Shown: positions 34,508-44,011 of the stretch, piece by piece | Position numbering within the stretch: the stretch's first letter is position 1 | Layout of the letters: every line of letters starts with the position of its first letter | Program-made: the position numbers and the translations under genes | Source of the DNA: Paenibacillus senegalensis JC66 | GTDB lineage: Bacteria > Bacillota > Bacilli > Paenibacillales > NBRC-103111 | DNA length: 64,000 bases | Direction: 5' to 3' | Assembly: GCF_000285515.1 (NCBI RefSeq) | Contig: NZ_HE610959.1 | Coordinates: 680,699-744,698 of the forward strand | The notes under the pieces: generated by a model | The model's input: the letters and a program-made list of their open reading frames with translations, nothing else | The model's database searches: none | What the model was told of the DNA's origin: nothing

Positions 34508-37500
34508 CTAAAAATCGGGCCATTGAAGCTCGGGGTACCCGTTTCCTTCATCGATCTGCCAAACGCTGTCAAAGTCCCACCCGACGAAGGTGCTTTGCCT
34601 TTTCATCTCCTCGGTTGTTTTCGGTATAGCGTTGCCTTCCCGGTCTGATTTCCCTGTTGTGTTTTGATCATAATAACAGTCAGTTATACCTCCATTAGGA
34701 GCAAAACCTGCGATGCCGCCTTTCCGATCCACCCATCCATGGAAGGTAACAGGACCAGCAGCATAGCAGGAGGAAACTTCTCCATAGGAGAACCCGATTA
34801 ATCCTCCTACGGTTCCATTGCCCTTAACCTGACCTAATGCATAAGAATTGCGAACGATGGTATTTCTATCCGCTTTCCCGACTAATCCGCCTGCCCCATT
34901 GCCTGAGGCTTCGGTATAGCCAAGCGAATATGAATAGTCAAGGAGCGATGTTCCGCTGATATCTTCACCTAATGAGCCTACAGCACCACCAATATGATAA
35001 CCTCCCAATACTTCAACATCCGTATGCACGTAGCTCATTCTCCCCCGCATTTCCCCTACTGCCCCGCCAGCAACGCCTCCATATTCATCGAACGGCAGTA
35101 TTTCGACACGGCCTTCTACAGAAACGTTCATAACACTTCCGTAATAGATCGATCCCGCCAATCCGCCTGCGCTTCTGGCATTGGTCGTAATATCCACCTC
35201 TTTCAGATGCAGGTTGCGAATATCCGCGCCCCGGGCGTGTCCGAACAAACCGGCATTACTAACTACAGAGGACGTTTCCCTTATCGTCAAGCCGCTGATC
35301 GTATATCCCTTCCCATCAAAACTTCCGGAAAAGAAATTCAAAGACATGCCAATCGGATTCCAGCCCTCTCCTGTGTTGTAAGGAGCAACGTCCAGATTAA
35401 TGTCATTGTCCAGGACGAAATGAGCACTTAAGTAATCGCGAACTCTATCCAGTTGTTCTGCGGTACGAATAGAATACGGGTCGTCCTTGGTTCCCCTTCC
35501 ACTGCTGAAAGGATGCGCAGTTACTTCTACCATTACCATGCGGTTAGTCTCCCATTCCCCGATCTGTAGCAGAAGCTGGTGCTCACCGGCTTCCCGTATA
35601 GTGAGCGTAAGGGTACCGTTCCCGTTGGTAAATTGAATATCATTGTTGAAAATAGGATTGCTGCGATCGGAGTCGAGATAAACCTTTACCTGCTCATAGC
35701 CATTCAGTGAGCCAGATGCATTCGAGGCGCCGGTAATCTTTAGCTGAAAGGGGACTCCTTCCTGCTTGAAGCCGTCTTCCTGCAGTCCGACTTGAAAACA
35801 GGAATCTGGCATTCCATCCTGCCAAGATAAATACGGATAATCACAGCTGTCAAACATAGACCATATTCTTGGAAAATCCCAACCCGTGAAGGTGATCTGC
35901 TGCCGCAGCTGTTCTGTCGGCAAGGGAGAGCCTTGGCCTGTATCTGATAGACCGGAAACCTCACTATCGTAGTAAGCTGAGTCGAATAAAGCTTCCTCTG
36001 CCCGTCCTACCATGCCACCAGTCTCTTCATCCATATGCGCTGCCTGAATACCAACGGCTGCATAAGCCCGATGAATCGCTCCTCCCTCCATCTTTCCTAC
36101 AAGCCCTCCAACACCGCCGAGTCGATCGTTCGGATCACGGGTCGAAGAAGCTCCTACATCAAGAATTCCCAGCGAATAGCTGTCACGAACAATTCCATTC
36201 TCGTTAATCCCTATAAGCCCCCCTACACTCGTACCATTTACGATGTTTAGGGTAAAGTCCGCATAGGACTGATCAATTTCCCCTAACCATGGGGATTCCG
36301 TTCCAGATAAGAAGCCGGCCAAGCCGCCCACGCCAACATAGTCTTCGCCATCCGTTTGCAATTCCCCAACCGCATAGGAGTTGGTGATGGTTCCGACTTC
36401 CATGCCGCCTGCCAAACCGCCAATTTGTCCAATTATTGTTGTATAAACAGGATTCGATGCTTGCGCAGCCATCAATTGGACATGTGCTGCCGATCCATCG
36501 ATGTGACTGGTATGGCCTTGGCCTATTAGACCGCCAAATATGCTGGTCCCGCGAATAAAGCCGCTAACCGAACTATTGGCAATGGAGCTGTCCATAACGT
36601 AGCCTGCCAGTCCCCCCACATAAAACCATCCTTCAATGCGCACATCTTTTAAATGGATGTTTCGCAGCTCGGCTTTATCGATGTATCCGAACAATCCGAG
36701 CCAACCGCGCTCAGCCTTGATGGTTAAATGATTGACAGCAAACCCGCCCCCATCATAAACCCCGGTGAACGGTGTCACTATCACGTTACCACCACTGGCT
36801 TGCCTGGCTTCCCCGATTGGAGCCCAGCCTTCTTCAGAGCTGTATGCTGTCAAGTCAATATCGGCAGTTTGCATGAAGTGTGCATCCAAATAATAGCGTA
36901 CCTCATTTAATAATTCGGCCGAGTCCACCTGGTATGGAGCGTCTGCCGTACCGCTGCCTGCAAATGGAGCATGAACGTCGAAGGCATCGCTTTCCACGGC
37001 TGGCAGTCCATCCGGAGTAAAGACGAGAACGATTCCCCTGCCGGTGCCTTTAACCGTCAAATCTTCATACACGGCCAGCCCGTTAATGATTTGTACCTGT
37101 GCAGTCCCCTCCAAAACGGGCCCATCTGGTCCGCTTTCCTTGATGGCTGCTGTAATAGTCAGATTTTCCGTTTCAGCACGGTTCCCATAATCGTCGAGCA
37201 AGGCCACTACCGGACGGACAGAATGAATCCCGGCTGCCGCTGTGCCTGAGCTTGGCTGTACCTGCAAGATCGCCCTTACAGCGTCAGCTGCCTGCGGGTG
37301 TACGCTCACTAGCGCTTCCGGTTCTGTAACTCCTTCCACGACCAAGCTTAATTCCTGAACTGACGCATGGTGCAAAATTACTTCAACCGTCGCTGTCCCT
37401 TCGCTGAACAGAATATCAAATTCTGAGCTTATATCATCAATGGGGCTTCTGTTCCAGTAGCCAATTGTGCTATCCGGTGCTGCACTGAAGCCGCTCACGG

Positions 37501-39550
37501 TCACTTTCTTAAGCCCTGTGAAATCTGCATCAAGGCTTCCGTCAGAACGTCTAACGACTAGCGTAAGGGAATTAGCTTCTCCAGCCTTAGGTTCAGGCTC
37601 GCTGATGGACGCGTTTATACGGTCAGCAGGAAGGATAATGGATACCTCCACCGGAATCTTTACCGTATGGCCCCGGTAGCTCGCCTCAAGCTCCGTCCTG
37701 CCCTCACCGACCGCGCGAACGCGTCCAGTCGAGCTAACTTCCGCTACCTCCGCAGCATGGGTGCGCCATTCCGCCTCTGCCATCGCATCGGTGTGCGTTC
37801 CGTCGATCCACTTGGCAGTCAGCGCTACCTGCTGCTCCTTGCCTAACGCATTAAGCTGCACCTGTATCGGGTTTGGCGTTAGCTCTACTACGGTAAGCGG
37901 CGGCTCCGGGGCGGACTCCAGCTTCACCTCCACCGGAATCTTTACTGTATGACCCCGGTAGCTCGCCTCAATCTCCGTCCTGCCCTCACCGACCGCGCGA
38001 ACGCGTCCAGTCGAGCTAACTTCCGCTACCTCCGCAGCCTGGGTGCGCCATTCCGCCTCTGCCGTCGCATCGGTATGCGTTCCATCGTTCCACTTGGCAG
38101 TCAGCTTCACCTGCTGCTCCTCACCCGGTTGGTCCAACGAAATTTGCCGTGGTTCATACACCAGTTCGATTAAGGCTGCAGGAGACGGACCCGAGGAAGG
38201 ATTGGGCTGCCATGAAAGTCCGCAAAGCGAAAGATAGATACCCGAACTGCATCTCACCCGCTCAGGCACCCGTTCAAAGCTTACCCTGCTAACGTTAATC
38301 TCAGCCTGCGAGATCGTCCCTTGGCCGGTGAAAGCTGCTGCCGCATTTATTCTCGCTACAGCCACTTCTGCTCCGGTCAATAAGGTTACACGCGTATCAG
38401 GCGATTCGCCGCCAATATCAAGCCGTTCAATCACGCCCTGCTGCAGCTCCAAGGTAGTCTTTGCCGCTTGGAAGGTCACGGTATCGAAATGGCCGCGAAG
38501 CCGGATTGACGTACCAGCCGCCGCCTCCTCAGGCAATACAACGTGCCTAAAGCCGTTTCCGGCCAACTGTTCCTCTTCCAGAATCACGCTGGACAACACG
38601 TTAGTATGAAAAATGGTAGACTGTCCTGTCGCCAAAATACGTACTGAACCGTCCTCTCTTTTATTGACCGTCAAGATCTCTGCATCGCTGTTGTGAAGCC
38701 AAATACTATTTTCCCCGCCTCCGAAGACAAAAACCGTTCCCTGTATATCCAGGTTTCGAAGAACAGCCTCGCCTTCTCCCAGCTTAGCAGTAAGTGTCAA
38801 GTCTCCAGTGATGATCATGTTTTGCAGGGTCACGTCCGCCGCATCCACGGTCACATTACCCTCCACCCGAAGCCGACCCTCACTCGGCCCATAAATGCCC
38901 TGCTTCGTGTAGGTTATATCGCCTGGCGGCGCAGCCATGGACTCCAGAAAACGACCCAACATAACAACAGCCTCTGCACGCGTTAGCGTTCCATTGGCCC
39001 GAAAAGTACCGTCCGGATACCCTTGTACCCAGCCAGCCGCCGTGCTCGCTCCAATGGCCCCCTTACTCCAAGATGGCAACGGGTCCGTAAACACTTCCGC
39101 CGCTTCGACATCAGCTTCCCGCTGGGCGATTCTCATGAGCATAACCGCCATTTCCTGACGAGTAACTACCTGGTCGGGACGAATGGTGCCATCCTCATAA
39201 CCGTTCATATAACCGGCCGCAATCGCTGCAGACAACACGTCAAAATACCAGGCGCCTTCAGCCATATCATGAAAGGCAGCGGCCTGTGACGCATCCGTAC
39301 CTACTTTCGAAAAGCCCAGCACCCGGTAGATTAACGAAGCCGTTTCTGCCCGCGTAATCGCTCTATCTGGACGGAAGGTTCCATCCGGGTATCCTTCCAT
39401 AAGACCGCTTTCGATCCATGCCGCGATCTCCTCCTTGGCCCAATGATCGCTCGGATCGGAGCCAGCCTGCGCCACACCGCCAAAGACAAAACCTAACCCT
39501 AGCAAAATAAAAACACCAAAAAACATTGACCTGCAACTTCCAATATTCAT
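34508..39550 (-). CDS. Giant SLH-domain cell-surface protein with Ig-like and GLUG repeats (1680 residues)
   Basis: A signal peptide ends at AQAGSD near residue 30. Three SLH domains follow at about 32-80, 92-143 and 153-203, each with the GYxDGTxRP and TRxE signatures, which anchor the protein to the pyruvylated secondary wall polymer. A beta-rich stretch (215-440) leads to two near-identical Ig-like BIG2 domains (460-545 and 553-637, sharing VSSTGRVRAVGEGRTE). Two further Ig-like blocks lie between 640 and 860. Two GLUG-repeat solenoids (866-1245 and 1351-1680) have GGLAGY/GGLIG repeats. ATG 39550 follows GGAGAGGG. The likely role is adhesion or substrate binding at the surface. Confidence 0.9.
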   Translation of the reverse strand: MNIGSCRSMFFGVFILLGLGFVFGGVAQAGSDPSDHWAKEEIAAWIESGLMEGYPDGTFRPDRAITRAETASLIYRVLGFSKVGTDASQAAAFHDMAEGAWYFDVLSAAIAAGYMNGYEDGTIRPDQVVTRQEMAVMLMRIAQREADVEAAEVFTDPLPSWSKGAIGASTAAGWVQGYPDGTFRANGTLTRAEAVVMLGRFLESMAAPPGDITYTKQGIYGPSEGRLRVEGNVTVDAADVTLQNMIITGDLTLTAKLGEGEAVLRNLDIQGTVFVFGGGENSIWLHNSDAEILTVNKREDGSVRILATGQSTIFHTNVLSSVILEEEQLAGNGFRHVVLPEEAAAGTSIRLRGHFDTVTFQAAKTTLELQQGVIERLDIGGESPDTRVTLLTGAEVAVARINAAAAFTGQGTISQAEINVSRVSFERVPERVRCSSGIYLSLCGLSWQPNPSSGPSPAALIELVYEPRQISLDQPGEEQQVKLTAKWNDGTHTDATAEAEWRTQAAEVAEVSSTGRVRAVGEGRTEIEASYRGHTVKIPVEVKLESAPEPPLTVVELTPNPIQVQLNALGKEQQVALTAKWIDGTHTDAMAEAEWRTHAAEVAEVSSTGRVRAVGEGRTELEASYRGHTVKIPVEVSIILPADRINASISEPEPKAGEANSLTLVVRRSDGSLDADFTGLKKVTVSGFSAAPDSTIGYWNRSPIDDISSEFDILFSEGTATVEVILHHASVQELSLVVEGVTEPEALVSVHPQAADAVRAILQVQPSSGTAAAGIHSVRPVVALLDDYGNRAETENLTITAAIKESGPDGPVLEGTAQVQIINGLAVYEDLTVKGTGRGIVLVFTPDGLPAVESDAFDVHAPFAGSGTADAPYQVDSAELLNEVRYYLDAHFMQTADIDLTAYSSEEGWAPIGEARQASGGNVIVTPFTGVYDGGGFAVNHLTIKAERGWLGLFGYIDKAELRNIHLKDVRIEGWFYVGGLAGYVMDSSIANSSVSGFIRGTSIFGGLIGQGHTSHIDGSAAHVQLMAAQASNPVYTTIIGQIGGLAGGMEVGTITNSYAVGELQTDGEDYVGVGGLAGFLSGTESPWLGEIDQSYADFTLNIVNGTSVGGLIGINENGIVRDSYSLGILDVGASSTRDPNDRLGGVGGLVGKMEGGAIHRAYAAVGIQAAHMDEETGGMVGRAEEALFDSAYYDSEVSGLSDTGQGSPLPTEQLRQQITFTGWDFPRIWSMFDSCDYPYLSWQDGMPDSCFQVGLQEDGFKQEGVPFQLKITGASNASGSLNGYEQVKVYLDSDRSNPIFNNDIQFTNGNGTLTLTIREAGEHQLLLQIGEWETNRMVMVEVTAHPFSSGRGTKDDPYSIRTAEQLDRVRDYLSAHFVLDNDINLDVAPYNTGEGWNPIGMSLNFFSGSFDGKGYTISGLTIRETSSVVSNAGLFGHARGADIRNLHLKEVDITTNARSAGGLAGSIYYGSVMNVSVEGRVEILPFDEYGGVAGGAVGEMRGRMSYVHTDVEVLGGYHIGGAVGSLGEDISGTSLLDYSYSLGYTEASGNGAGGLVGKADRNTIVRNSYALGQVKGNGTVGGLIGFSYGEVSSCYAAGPVTFHGWVDRKGGIAGFAPNGGITDCYYDQNTTGKSDREGNAIPKTTEEMKRQSTFVGWDFDSVWQIDEGNGYPELQWPDF

Positions 39551-39644
39551 AGGATTCCCTCTCCTTGCCGTGCTACCTTTTTACCTTTTCCAGGCTCAGT
39601 TATATGTTAATAGGTTTCCAACGCAAAAAAACCCTCCTAAAAAT

Positions 39645-39691
39645 ATAGACAAAACCTCCTTGTGAACCATTGCTTGAAGGGTTTTGTCTAT
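39645..39691 (-). terminator. Intrinsic terminator after the MalT-like gene
   Basis: ATAGACAAAACC pairs perfectly with GGTTTTGTCTAT over a 23-base loop and is followed leftward by ATTTTTAG. It separates the MalT-like gene from the SLH gene. Confidence 0.75.
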
Positions 39692-39714
39692 AATTTCGGG
39701 GACCTTATCGTCCA

Positions 39715-42306
39715 TTATTCGTTTTTCAACCAGCCCAGTTTGTATGCCTTCAAAACCGCATCTTTGCGCTTGTGTACCTGCAGCTTTGTGAAAATTCTCT
39801 GAATATACGTATTGATTGTACCGGTGCTTACCCCTATCGAAGCGGCAGCTTCTTTACTTGTATAGCTTTGGGACAAATACAGTAAAACCCGTTTCTCCAT
39901 CTCGCTCAACGGGTTCTCTTCTGAAGCCTTAGCCTCTACAGCAACCGCAGCTTGTGCTTCAAAAGCAAATAAAATCTGATTCACATAGCGAATGGATACC
40001 TGTCTTTCCTTCACCCGATAAGCTTGCCTCAGGTCGTGATAATGGCTTGCAATTCGCTGCATTCGCTCGCCTTCGTCTATGTACAACCTGATATGGCCGT
40101 CCGCTGCTGATAGGTGAACGGCCTTACCGAACGCTCTTGCAGCCAGGCTGCGCTTGCCCTGATTTTCAAACAAGAGAGCCTGCAGCATATAGACTTCAAG
40201 CTGCTCTAACAACAGACCGCGCCCGGTGACGATTATCTGTATCCGTTTCAGCCGGGAACGTGCCTCCTTAAAGCGATGTTCGGCAATAAGCGCTCTCGCG
40301 TGTACAAGTGCACATAGCAGCTCATTGCTGCTGCTATTGTCATCAATTTGACCGGAGTAAGCGGTCAAGTAGCGCCCGCCCGCTTGATTATCGCCTTCAG
40401 GCGACAGCAAGTGGAGCTTCGTTTCGCTAGCCTCCAGAATCGGCGTCCAGTATTCGCATTCTTTGTGCCGGAGCCCGGCTCGAACCTCGTGTAAAGTCTG
40501 CAGAGCCTTCCGAAGCTGGTTTTTACTGTAAAGGAGCCGTGCCTGTAGAATCGCAGCGGGCACGGACAATGCTGCTGAGCCCAGCTCATCTCCGATCGAA
40601 CGGGCAAGCCCTGCATATCGTTCCGATTCGTTAAGCCTGTTAAGCTCATACTGCAGCTCCGCATAGCCAATCGCATAATAGGCGGTGTTATAACAGCGGA
40701 TAGAACGCCAGCTTTGTACGATTGGCTCGAAGCACATTTTCGCCCGGCAGAGACTGCCCGCAACTCCCGGAAAGCTACGCAACCTTGAGTATTGGGGCGC
40801 CTCGTAATCAATATAGGCAAAAATCTCATCACTAGGTGGATAGCCCTGTTCCAAATACATGTTCAAGTAACGAACAAGCCCCTCCAGGTCGTGTTTAAAT
40901 ATACTCACATACGCCCGCATAAGCACGATCACACGCATGAAATATTCGCGCTGCTCAGCCGTAAAGTCTCCTTGAGCTGCAGCAGCAACTCTGCGCTCTA
41001 TTGCATCCAGCCGTTCAAGGGTGCGGCCGGTTTCCTGATTTCCTGCGGCAAAAAATAAATACGACAAAAAAAGCTTGGGATTGTTCTGGATCAACTCCTC
41101 CGGAAGCATGGCGAAATAGCGCTGCAGCGTCCAGGCTTCCTTAAGAACAAATTGGTTGAACAACCGCTCTAGCAGCCGTCCGGCATCTTTGAAATGAAAC
41201 CCCTTCATATAATGCTCCATAGCCTCCATGGGATAGCCATTGTTTTCCAACCAGCGGCCGGTTTTCCATTGAAGCGTCAGCCACAAGGGCTCATCCTGCT
41301 GCCTCAGCCTGTCCCTCAGCTTCTGGGCAATGAGCGGGTGATACCGGTACCAGACCCTGGAGCCGTCGTGCAGACGTTGAAAAAACAAATTTTCCTTCTC
41401 CAGCGCAGCAAACATGATTTCCGCTTCCGCATTTCCTGTCAGCTCAAGGGTCAACGATTGGTTAATCCGTTCAGGAAGCGATGTGAGCAGCAGGAAACGA
41501 ATCGTTCCAGGTTCCTGCCGGGACAATAACTCCCCAATCATCCGATCGCAAACAGTCACTTGTTCATCTGTGGTCACTATTTCACCGGGCTGCTGCCCTA
41601 CTTCTTCCGTCTCTTGCCCATCATGCGTTCTTGCGGCACCAAGCATTCTCATGCCCAGCGCCCACCCCTCCGTCTGCTCCTGCCAATGCCGCACTTGACG
41701 GTCAGTTACCTGCAGCTTCAAAGCTCCGCGATAAAACCGTTTTGCCTCGTTATCAGTAAAGGCGATATCCGGCCATCCAATTTGATACAGCATGCCTTTG
41801 GTCAGCTTAAGCGGGATCTCCGTCCGACTAATCACTATCATATGTAAACTAGAAGGCATATTCCGGATAAAATCAGTGAGCATCGCATGAATTTCAGGAA
41901 CCTCAATCACGTGGTAGTCATCCAATACGATCACAAGTGGAGCTGGCAGCAGCGAATAGACCTCGAGGAGACCGGACAGAGCTTGTCCCGGACCCTCCAG
42001 GAATTGCTCGATGAAGCGGTCAGTGAGTCCGTCGTCCAAGCCTGGTGAAGCCTGGTGAATAGCTGCGATAATATGAAGCCAGAAGCGCAGCAGATGATTG
42101 TCCGCCTCTTCCAATACAATACAGGCGACCGGGAAGGCTGCTTGTTCCTTCCATGCGCTGACCAGCGTCGTCTTGCCTGAGCCGGGAGGGGCAACTATAC
42201 AAGTCAGCTTGCGCTTACATACATTCTGCAGCTTGATGTCAAGCCGCGGCCTTTTTACATATCCTTCGGGAACCAAGGGAAACTGGAACTTGGAGGGGAC
42301 AATCAT
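39715..42306 (-). CDS. MalT-like LuxR-family ATP-dependent regulator (LAL)
   Basis: This 863-residue protein has an N-terminal STAND ATPase with Walker A VAPPGSGKTTLV near residue 38 and Walker B-like LVIVLDDYHVIE near 125. A long TPR-like helical region follows, and then a C-terminal LuxR helix-turn-helix (LSEMEKRVLLYLSQSYTSKE, IGVSTGTINTYIQRIF). Such proteins activate transcription when a ligand releases autoinhibition. It lies directly upstream of the SLH gene on the same strand, separated by a terminator, so it is a candidate regulator of that surface protein. Confidence 0.9.
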   Translation of the reverse strand: MIVPSKFQFPLVPEGYVKRPRLDIKLQNVCKRKLTCIVAPPGSGKTTLVSAWKEQAAFPVACIVLEEADNHLLRFWLHIIAAIHQASPGLDDGLTDRFIEQFLEGPGQALSGLLEVYSLLPAPLVIVLDDYHVIEVPEIHAMLTDFIRNMPSSLHMIVISRTEIPLKLTKGMLYQIGWPDIAFTDNEAKRFYRGALKLQVTDRQVRHWQEQTEGWALGMRMLGAARTHDGQETEEVGQQPGEIVTTDEQVTVCDRMIGELLSRQEPGTIRFLLLTSLPERINQSLTLELTGNAEAEIMFAALEKENLFFQRLHDGSRVWYRYHPLIAQKLRDRLRQQDEPLWLTLQWKTGRWLENNGYPMEAMEHYMKGFHFKDAGRLLERLFNQFVLKEAWTLQRYFAMLPEELIQNNPKLFLSYLFFAAGNQETGRTLERLDAIERRVAAAAQGDFTAEQREYFMRVIVLMRAYVSIFKHDLEGLVRYLNMYLEQGYPPSDEIFAYIDYEAPQYSRLRSFPGVAGSLCRAKMCFEPIVQSWRSIRCYNTAYYAIGYAELQYELNRLNESERYAGLARSIGDELGSAALSVPAAILQARLLYSKNQLRKALQTLHEVRAGLRHKECEYWTPILEASETKLHLLSPEGDNQAGGRYLTAYSGQIDDNSSSNELLCALVHARALIAEHRFKEARSRLKRIQIIVTGRGLLLEQLEVYMLQALLFENQGKRSLAARAFGKAVHLSAADGHIRLYIDEGERMQRIASHYHDLRQAYRVKERQVSIRYVNQILFAFEAQAAVAVEAKASEENPLSEMEKRVLLYLSQSYTSKEAAASIGVSTGTINTYIQRIFTKLQVHKRKDAVLKAYKLGWLKNE

Positions 42307-42458
42307 AAATTCCAGCCAGTGTCTCTGAATAGAATGCTCTTTAGCGGCTGTATCCCGGAAAGAGATAAAATCACATCCTTTGATTCTTGTATAACTTTAT
42401 CTATCTGTTTTCGAGGGCAATGTAAGATTTCTAGACTCTATTATAAACGAACATTTTG

Positions 42459-42510
42459 CTTAATTCGATTACGTCAACAGGCAGTAACAAGACATAGACA
42501 ATCGAAAACC
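42459..42510. repeat. Copy of a ~50-bp sequence shared with 51959-52009
   Basis: TAATTCGAxT, TCAACA, GCxGxAACAAGAxATAGAC and GAAAA occur in the same order and spacing at both places, with roughly three quarters of positions identical and a single one-base gap by eye. At this copy it lies downstream of the Gfo/Idh gene and upstream of the MalT-like gene. Confidence 0.5.
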
Positions 42511-42537
42511 GCCTTGCGGATCGGCTTATTCTTATCT

Positions 42538-43499
42538 CTATTTTTGAACGGGAATAGATTGTTGGGATTCTAGGGACTTAAGCACGGCGTCTGTGATCTT
42601 TAAAGCATGGATGGCCGAGGAGATGTCGAGGAGATCGCTTCTTTGGCTGTGGTCTAAGCAGTGCTTGATATGCCGCAAGACTTGCTCGTACTCACCTTCC
42701 CCATGAGGCTTGATTGCTTCTGTATGGCCATTGGAATATTGGACCGCATATTCTTCCACAGTATTATTCCCATACTCAGCATGATAGTGAATAGAGCCTT
42801 TGTCACATATAATCTCAAAGCCTATGACAAACGGAGAATTCATAGGCAGATTGGTGTAACTCTCAATTACCGCAAATGCATTCTCATAGTTTAATGTGGT
42901 GACAGCCACAGATTTATCTCCCATATCCATACCGTTTGAAAGGAGTTGTATAGGCATCCCTAACATTTCTATTAAAAAATCAAAATGATGGATGTGGAAA
43001 TCCGTACATTTTTTTGCAGCCCAAGTGTTCCCCAAACAGGAGCCGTTTTGTTATACGAATGTACAGATTTAATTTCACCTAACTCAAGGCTTTTCGTGTG
43101 GTCGAGAGCTATCTGATGAGGTGGTGAAAATTTAAAAAACAGATCGACAAATACCATTCTTTTATACTTATCCGAAGCCTGCAAAATTTGCTCGGCATCA
43201 TCTAAATTATAGGTTAAAGGTGTTTCGCAAAAAACATGTTTCCCGCATTTTAGTGCCTCAATTGCCCAGTGAGCATGTAAGGGAGTAGGCAAACAAATAT
43301 CGATGATGTCAATTTGCTCATTCTTAATTACTTTGTTTATATCTGTGGTTGTCCTAATGTTCAGGTTCTCTTCGATCTCACCTAATTTCTTCTCATCTCG
43401 ACCGAACATTAGAACCACCTCAAAGCCGCCGAGCTTTTGATACAATTCTGCGTGATATCTCCCAAAGCCCGACCCTAAAATTCCAACTTTAACCACCAC
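42538..43499 (-). pseudogene. Gfo/Idh/MocA oxidoreductase, split by a single-base frameshift
   Basis: The N-terminal part (from GTG 43499) has the Rossmann motif VGILGSGFGRYHAELY, DIIDICLPTPLHAHWAIEAL and the EKP-like GKHVFCETPLTYN. It shifts out of frame after NKTAPVWG. The C-terminal half continues in the other frame as NTWAAKKCTDFHIHHFDFL, the expected next segment. The shift is at a GGGG run near 43030; one extra G restores a protein of about 320 residues. This is either a real mutation, a sequencing error or, less likely, programmed slippage. Family members oxidise sugars or inositols with NAD. Confidence 0.85.
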
Positions 43500-43586
43500 A
43501 ACTCCCCCTTACAGTAGAAGATATCCTGTCTGTCCTTAACTCCAAAGCCATGAATTCGGAGTAATAGTGTTCAGTTGACTCAATTG

Positions 43587-43763
43587 CTACGCAATCCTCT
43601 CTTGCCGCAGAAAGGCTTCCATTTGCTGCTTATGGTGTTCATCATGATGAATAAAAATATTTACAAATCTCTTATATGTATATTTGCTGTTATCGATATA
43701 AAATTTCGTGGACTCGTCGTATTCCGCAAACGATTTCAATACGTTGTTCTTCTCAACAAGCAA
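43587..43763 (-). CDS. Small protein (58 residues), possibly a DinB-like C-terminal fragment
   Basis: GGAGG (43771-43775) lies seven bases before TTG 43763, which opens a 58-residue frame: LLVEKNNVLKSFAEYD, KFYIDNSKYTYKRFVN, then IFIHHDEHHKQQMEAFLR. The final helix with HDEHH resembles the metal-binding C-terminal helix of DinB/YfiT-fold proteins, where a His-rich helix closes the bundle. It could be a genuine short protein or the re-initiated end of a decayed DinB gene. No neighbours on the same strand are close. Confidence 0.45.
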   Translation of the reverse strand: MLVEKNNVLKSFAEYDESTKFYIDNSKYTYKRFVNIFIHHDEHHKQQMEAFLRQERIA

Positions 43764-43919
43764 AGTAATACCTCCTCACATTCCACTTCCGTTCCATCTA
43801 TTCCATTATTATATCACGAAAAGTGCCTAAAGCAAACATTTGTTCCTGTATTGCCTAAAATTAGGAGGATATCCAAAGCTTCAATAAGCGGTTGCTCAGC
43901 CTGTTTAACTAAATAACAA

Positions 43920-43954
43920 ACCCCAGAAATGCTGTATATCAACATTCCTGGGGT
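43920..43954 (-). terminator. Probable terminator hairpin after the second SLH gene
   Basis: ACCCCAG and AATG pair with CATT and CTGGGGT around an 11-base loop with one mismatch per side; leftward it is followed by TTTGTTATTT. It lies about 60 bases after the stop of the leftward SLH gene. Confidence 0.6.
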
Positions 43955-44011
43955 ACTAATTCGGTGCAATCTACTAAAAAATGAATTTCGTTTTAGCCCA
44001 ATTTACAAGTA

